Shown here: piece by piece, positions 3,994-5,708 of the stretch
Numbering within the stretch: position 1 is the first letter of the stretch
How the letters are laid out: each line of letters starts with the position of its first letter
Source: JANPCX01 sp031431125
GTDB taxonomy: Bacteria; Pseudomonadota; Gammaproteobacteria; Burkholderiales; Burkholderiaceae_C
Length of the DNA stretch: 5,708 bases
Direction of reading: 5' to 3'
Assembly: GCA_031431125.1 (NCBI GenBank)
Contig: JANPCX010000048.1
Span: 1-5,708 of the forward strand
The notes under the pieces: model-generated
The model's input: only the letters and a program-made list of their open reading frames with translations
Databases searched by the model: none
Told to the model about the DNA's origin: nothing
Program-made: the position numbers and the translations under genes

Positions 3994-5708
3994 TTGAAGG
4001 TCATCGTCACGTTCTTGTAAGCATTGCTCGCAGCCCATGAGCCTGCGGTGGAGCCAGCATAACCACCAGCGATGCCGCCCACGATGGCCCCGGCCAAGAT
4101 GCCCCAGCCCACTGGTGTGGCACCCAAGGCCACAGCCAGCGCTACACCACCGGCTGTGCCCAAACTGGCCCCATACCAGCCACCGACCCAACTGCCTGCC
4201 TCTTGCGCCACCACACCACCGCGCTGGCCTGGTGCCGCATTCATGATGTTGGTGGTGGTGGAGTAAGCGCCAAATCCCACACCCAATGGACCGGTCACCC
4301 AACTGATCTTGCCAAGGTTGTTAACCGTTTGATTGCTGCTAGCCGCACCTTTAGCAACTTTCTGAGCCAACGCAAACTCATCCGCAGCCTTGGGTGCATA
4401 TTTGTTGAAGTAAGCCCCGGGCGGGTTGGATTGGTCAAACGCGGCTGAGACTCGGTAGCCACCCATGCTCAATCGCTCGCGTGTCGCCAGGCGGTTGTCG
4501 ATGCGTTGCTGTGACGCTTGCCAAGCGGCGGCATAAGCGGCCAGCGGATCATTGGCCATTCGGGCTTGGGTGATCTTTGCGGCTGCCGTTTGTGATGCCA
4601 CCACATTGGCCTGGTGGTAGTTGATCCGCTGCTGCGCATCCCAGCCACCCAGCGCCGCTTGCCCGCCTGAGTTCCAACTGGGCAAAGACCAATTGCTGAC
4701 CGAAGGGACTTGCCACGTATCAGGCATCGAGAAGGTGGGCTCGCGTTTTGCCGTCACCGTCACCGTGCCATCCGTGTCATAAGTGACTCGCTGCACCACG
4801 CCTTCAGGCGTGGTGTACCAGCCATCGTTCGTCGAGGGCTGGCCGATGTAGGAGGTATCTCCCGCGTAAGGTGCTTCGGTGTAGCCGCCATAACTTGGCA
4901 GCGGACTGACCGTCTCTCGAATAGACGGCACAGTGGGCGAGCGGTCAACGATGTTGACGCCGATATAACCAGAGCCGGTTTTGGTTTGACTGTTCGCCTC
5001 GTTGACAGCCTCACGGATCGACTTTTGCAGCTCTTGCATTTCTCTGAGGTTCGCTTGAGCGCGAGTGACCGCCGGGCTTCTTGCGTCGGCGTACTGCATG
5101 CCATCAATCAACGCTGGCGGTGCGCCGTCCAAGTGCTGCCAGCCCGCATCGGTGTACCGCATGCCAGGTTGTGGCGGCGTGCCGCCGTTGTAGGACAAGG
5201 CGGCGTTGTTGACGGGGTTCTGAATGTCCGCACCGTTTTGGTAGCCGTAGTCAGACCAAGGCCCTTGGCCTTGGGTCTGCGGCGCCTTGGCTTCTTGCTG
5301 ACTGGCCCCGCTGGTGATGCCCCGAGCGATGGAGTTCCCCAAGGCATTTCCGAACGCGTCAGCGGCGACTTGCCCGAAGTTGACCCGTCCGCCCTTGTTG
5401 GTGACCGCCTGAGCGACGGTGCCACCGATGAAGCGCGAGCCCGCATCAATCGCAAACTTGCCGAAGTCGCTCAAGCTGCTGCTGTTCTGCCAACCGGCAC
5501 CACCGCCCAGTGCATCACCAACGCCTTGCGTCACGCCTGCCGAGATGGCGCTAGCTGCAACAGAGCGCCAGCTGAATTGAGGTGGGTCTGACGTGCAGTC
5601 GTAGTCGAAGACCCCGCACGCGAGGCGTGGTGCGGGTTTCAGCCAAGTGTGGTGAGCAAGCATGGGGGCAGATTGTGCCCCGCACGCGCGAAGCGCGGTT
5701 TTGAGAAT
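3990..5708 (-). CDS. C-terminal portion of a large secreted polymorphic-toxin-like protein (partial)
   Basis: The reading frame is open from the right edge to the stop at 3990-3992. It continues without a stop for 16 codons including and upstream of the in-frame ATG at 5663, which has no ribosome site, so the 5' end is probably outside the window. Residue numbers count from that ATG. Residues 30-115 (FSWRSVAASAISAGVTQGVG, then the region through GQVAADAFGNALGNSIARG) match a segment I recall from giant LysM or hemagglutinin-like secreted proteins of Burkholderiales and Xanthomonadales. A Gly/Pro/Ser-rich linker follows, with a possible coiled coil at 200-222 and a W/Y-rich section to about 345. 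Residues 450-545 are hydrophobic and glycine-rich with small-xxx-small patterning (for example GILAGAIVGGIAGGYAG, 521-537), which suggests membrane insertion. A competition-toxin role is inferred. Confidence 0.7.
   Translation of the reverse strand: MLKTALRACGAQSAPMLAHHTWLKPAPRLACGVFDYDCTSDPPQFSWRSVAASAISAGVTQGVGDALGGGAGWQNSSSLSDFGKFAIDAGSRFIGGTVAQAVTNKGGRVNFGQVAADAFGNALGNSIARGITSGASQQEAKAPQTQGQGPWSDYGYQNGADIQNPVNNAALSYNGGTPPQPGMRYTDAGWQHLDGAPPALIDGMQYADARSPAVTRAQANLREMQELQKSIREAVNEANSQTKTGSGYIGVNIVDRSPTVPSIRETVSPLPSYGGYTEAPYAGDTSYIGQPSTNDGWYTTPEGVVQRVTYDTDGTVTVTAKREPTFSMPDTWQVPSVSNWSLPSWNSGGQAALGGWDAQQRINYHQANVVASQTAAAKITQARMANDPLAAYAAAWQASQQRIDNRLATRERLSMGGYRVSAAFDQSNPPGAYFNKYAPKAADEFALAQKVAKGAASSNQTVNNLGKISWVTGPLGVGFGAYSTTTNIMNAAPGQRGGVVAQEAGSWVGGWYGASLGTAGGVALAVALGATPVGWGILAGAIVGGIAGGYAGSTAGSWAASNAYKNVTMTFK
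5613..5697. repeat. cluster of three GC-rich hairpins with a repeated 11-mer
   Basis: The perfect stems are CCCGCAC/GTGCGGG (5613-5619 with 5630-5636), GGGGCA/TGCCCC (5665-5670 with 5676-5681) and CGCGC/GCGCG (5685-5689 with 5693-5697, loop GAA). The 11-mer CCCCGCACGCG occurs at 5612-5622 and 5678-5688, exactly 66 bp apart, so in the minus-strand frame the two copies lie in register by 22 codons. They lie at the right end of the window, near the apparent start of the partial toxin-like gene. This could be a REP-like or recombination-prone element within or just 5' of the coding part, or structure at a cassette junction. Confidence 0.4.

Noticed and set aside
4710..5591. Long plus-strand ORF of 293 codons
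   Set aside because: It is antisense to the toxin-like gene, with an Arg-, Val- and Gly-rich composition typical of GC-rich shadow frames. The minus-strand reading has clear domain-like sequence.
1..5708. CRISPR arrays, tRNA or rRNA genes
   Set aside because: No regularly spaced repeats, tRNA cloverleaf signatures or rRNA-like stretches were seen on either strand by eye.

Overview
The window looks like accessory DNA from a betaproteobacterium, most likely order Burkholderiales and near the family Comamonadaceae. This rests on moderately high GC, codon choice, and protein styles I associate with that group (a Trp-rich DDE integrase, a VapB/VapC-like pair ending in a PIN protein, and the C-terminal part of a giant secreted protein). 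I cannot confirm the taxon from sequence alone.

Layout. (1) Positions 31-774, minus strand: a conserved hypothetical protein of 168 aa, followed 15 nt later by a 73-aa ORF that looks like a small or eroded gene. (2) Positions 1001-1996, plus strand: a complete DDE-type (rve) integrase/transposase with a DD35E triad and an unusual Trp-rich hydrophobic N-terminus. (3) Positions 1997-2383: 387 bases without a gene, but not empty. The first part (2061-2234) is a dense set of hairpins closed by a long-range pairing, and the last part (2276-2349) is a stack of overlapping dyads in front of the next operon. (4) Positions 2384-3537, plus strand: a three-gene toxin-antitoxin operon made of an XRE-type regulator, a VapB-like antitoxin and a VapC-type PIN ribonuclease toxin, the last two overlapping by 11 nt. 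(5) Positions 3559-5708, minus strand: the C-terminal portion of a large secreted, glycine-rich protein that runs off the right edge. Its stop overlaps by 4 nt (ATGA) the start of a 144-aa partner, an arrangement typical of toxin-immunity modules.

How the parts work together. The two toxin-like modules meet tail to tail with 21 bp between their stop codons. The PIN operon is a classical intracellular TA unit, probably autoregulated through the dyads at 2276-2349 with the XRE protein as a candidate repressor. The minus-strand pair may be an interbacterial competition module whose C-terminal 100 residues resemble a glycine-zipper membrane-inserting domain. The integrase next to these modules fits a mobile or island setting, but I found no convincing terminal inverted repeats or target duplication around it.

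The most novel candidates are the toxin/partner pair at 3559-5708 (the partner carries a single Asp-box and resembles no immunity family I know), the structured non-coding segment at 2061-2234, and the multi-dyad operator.
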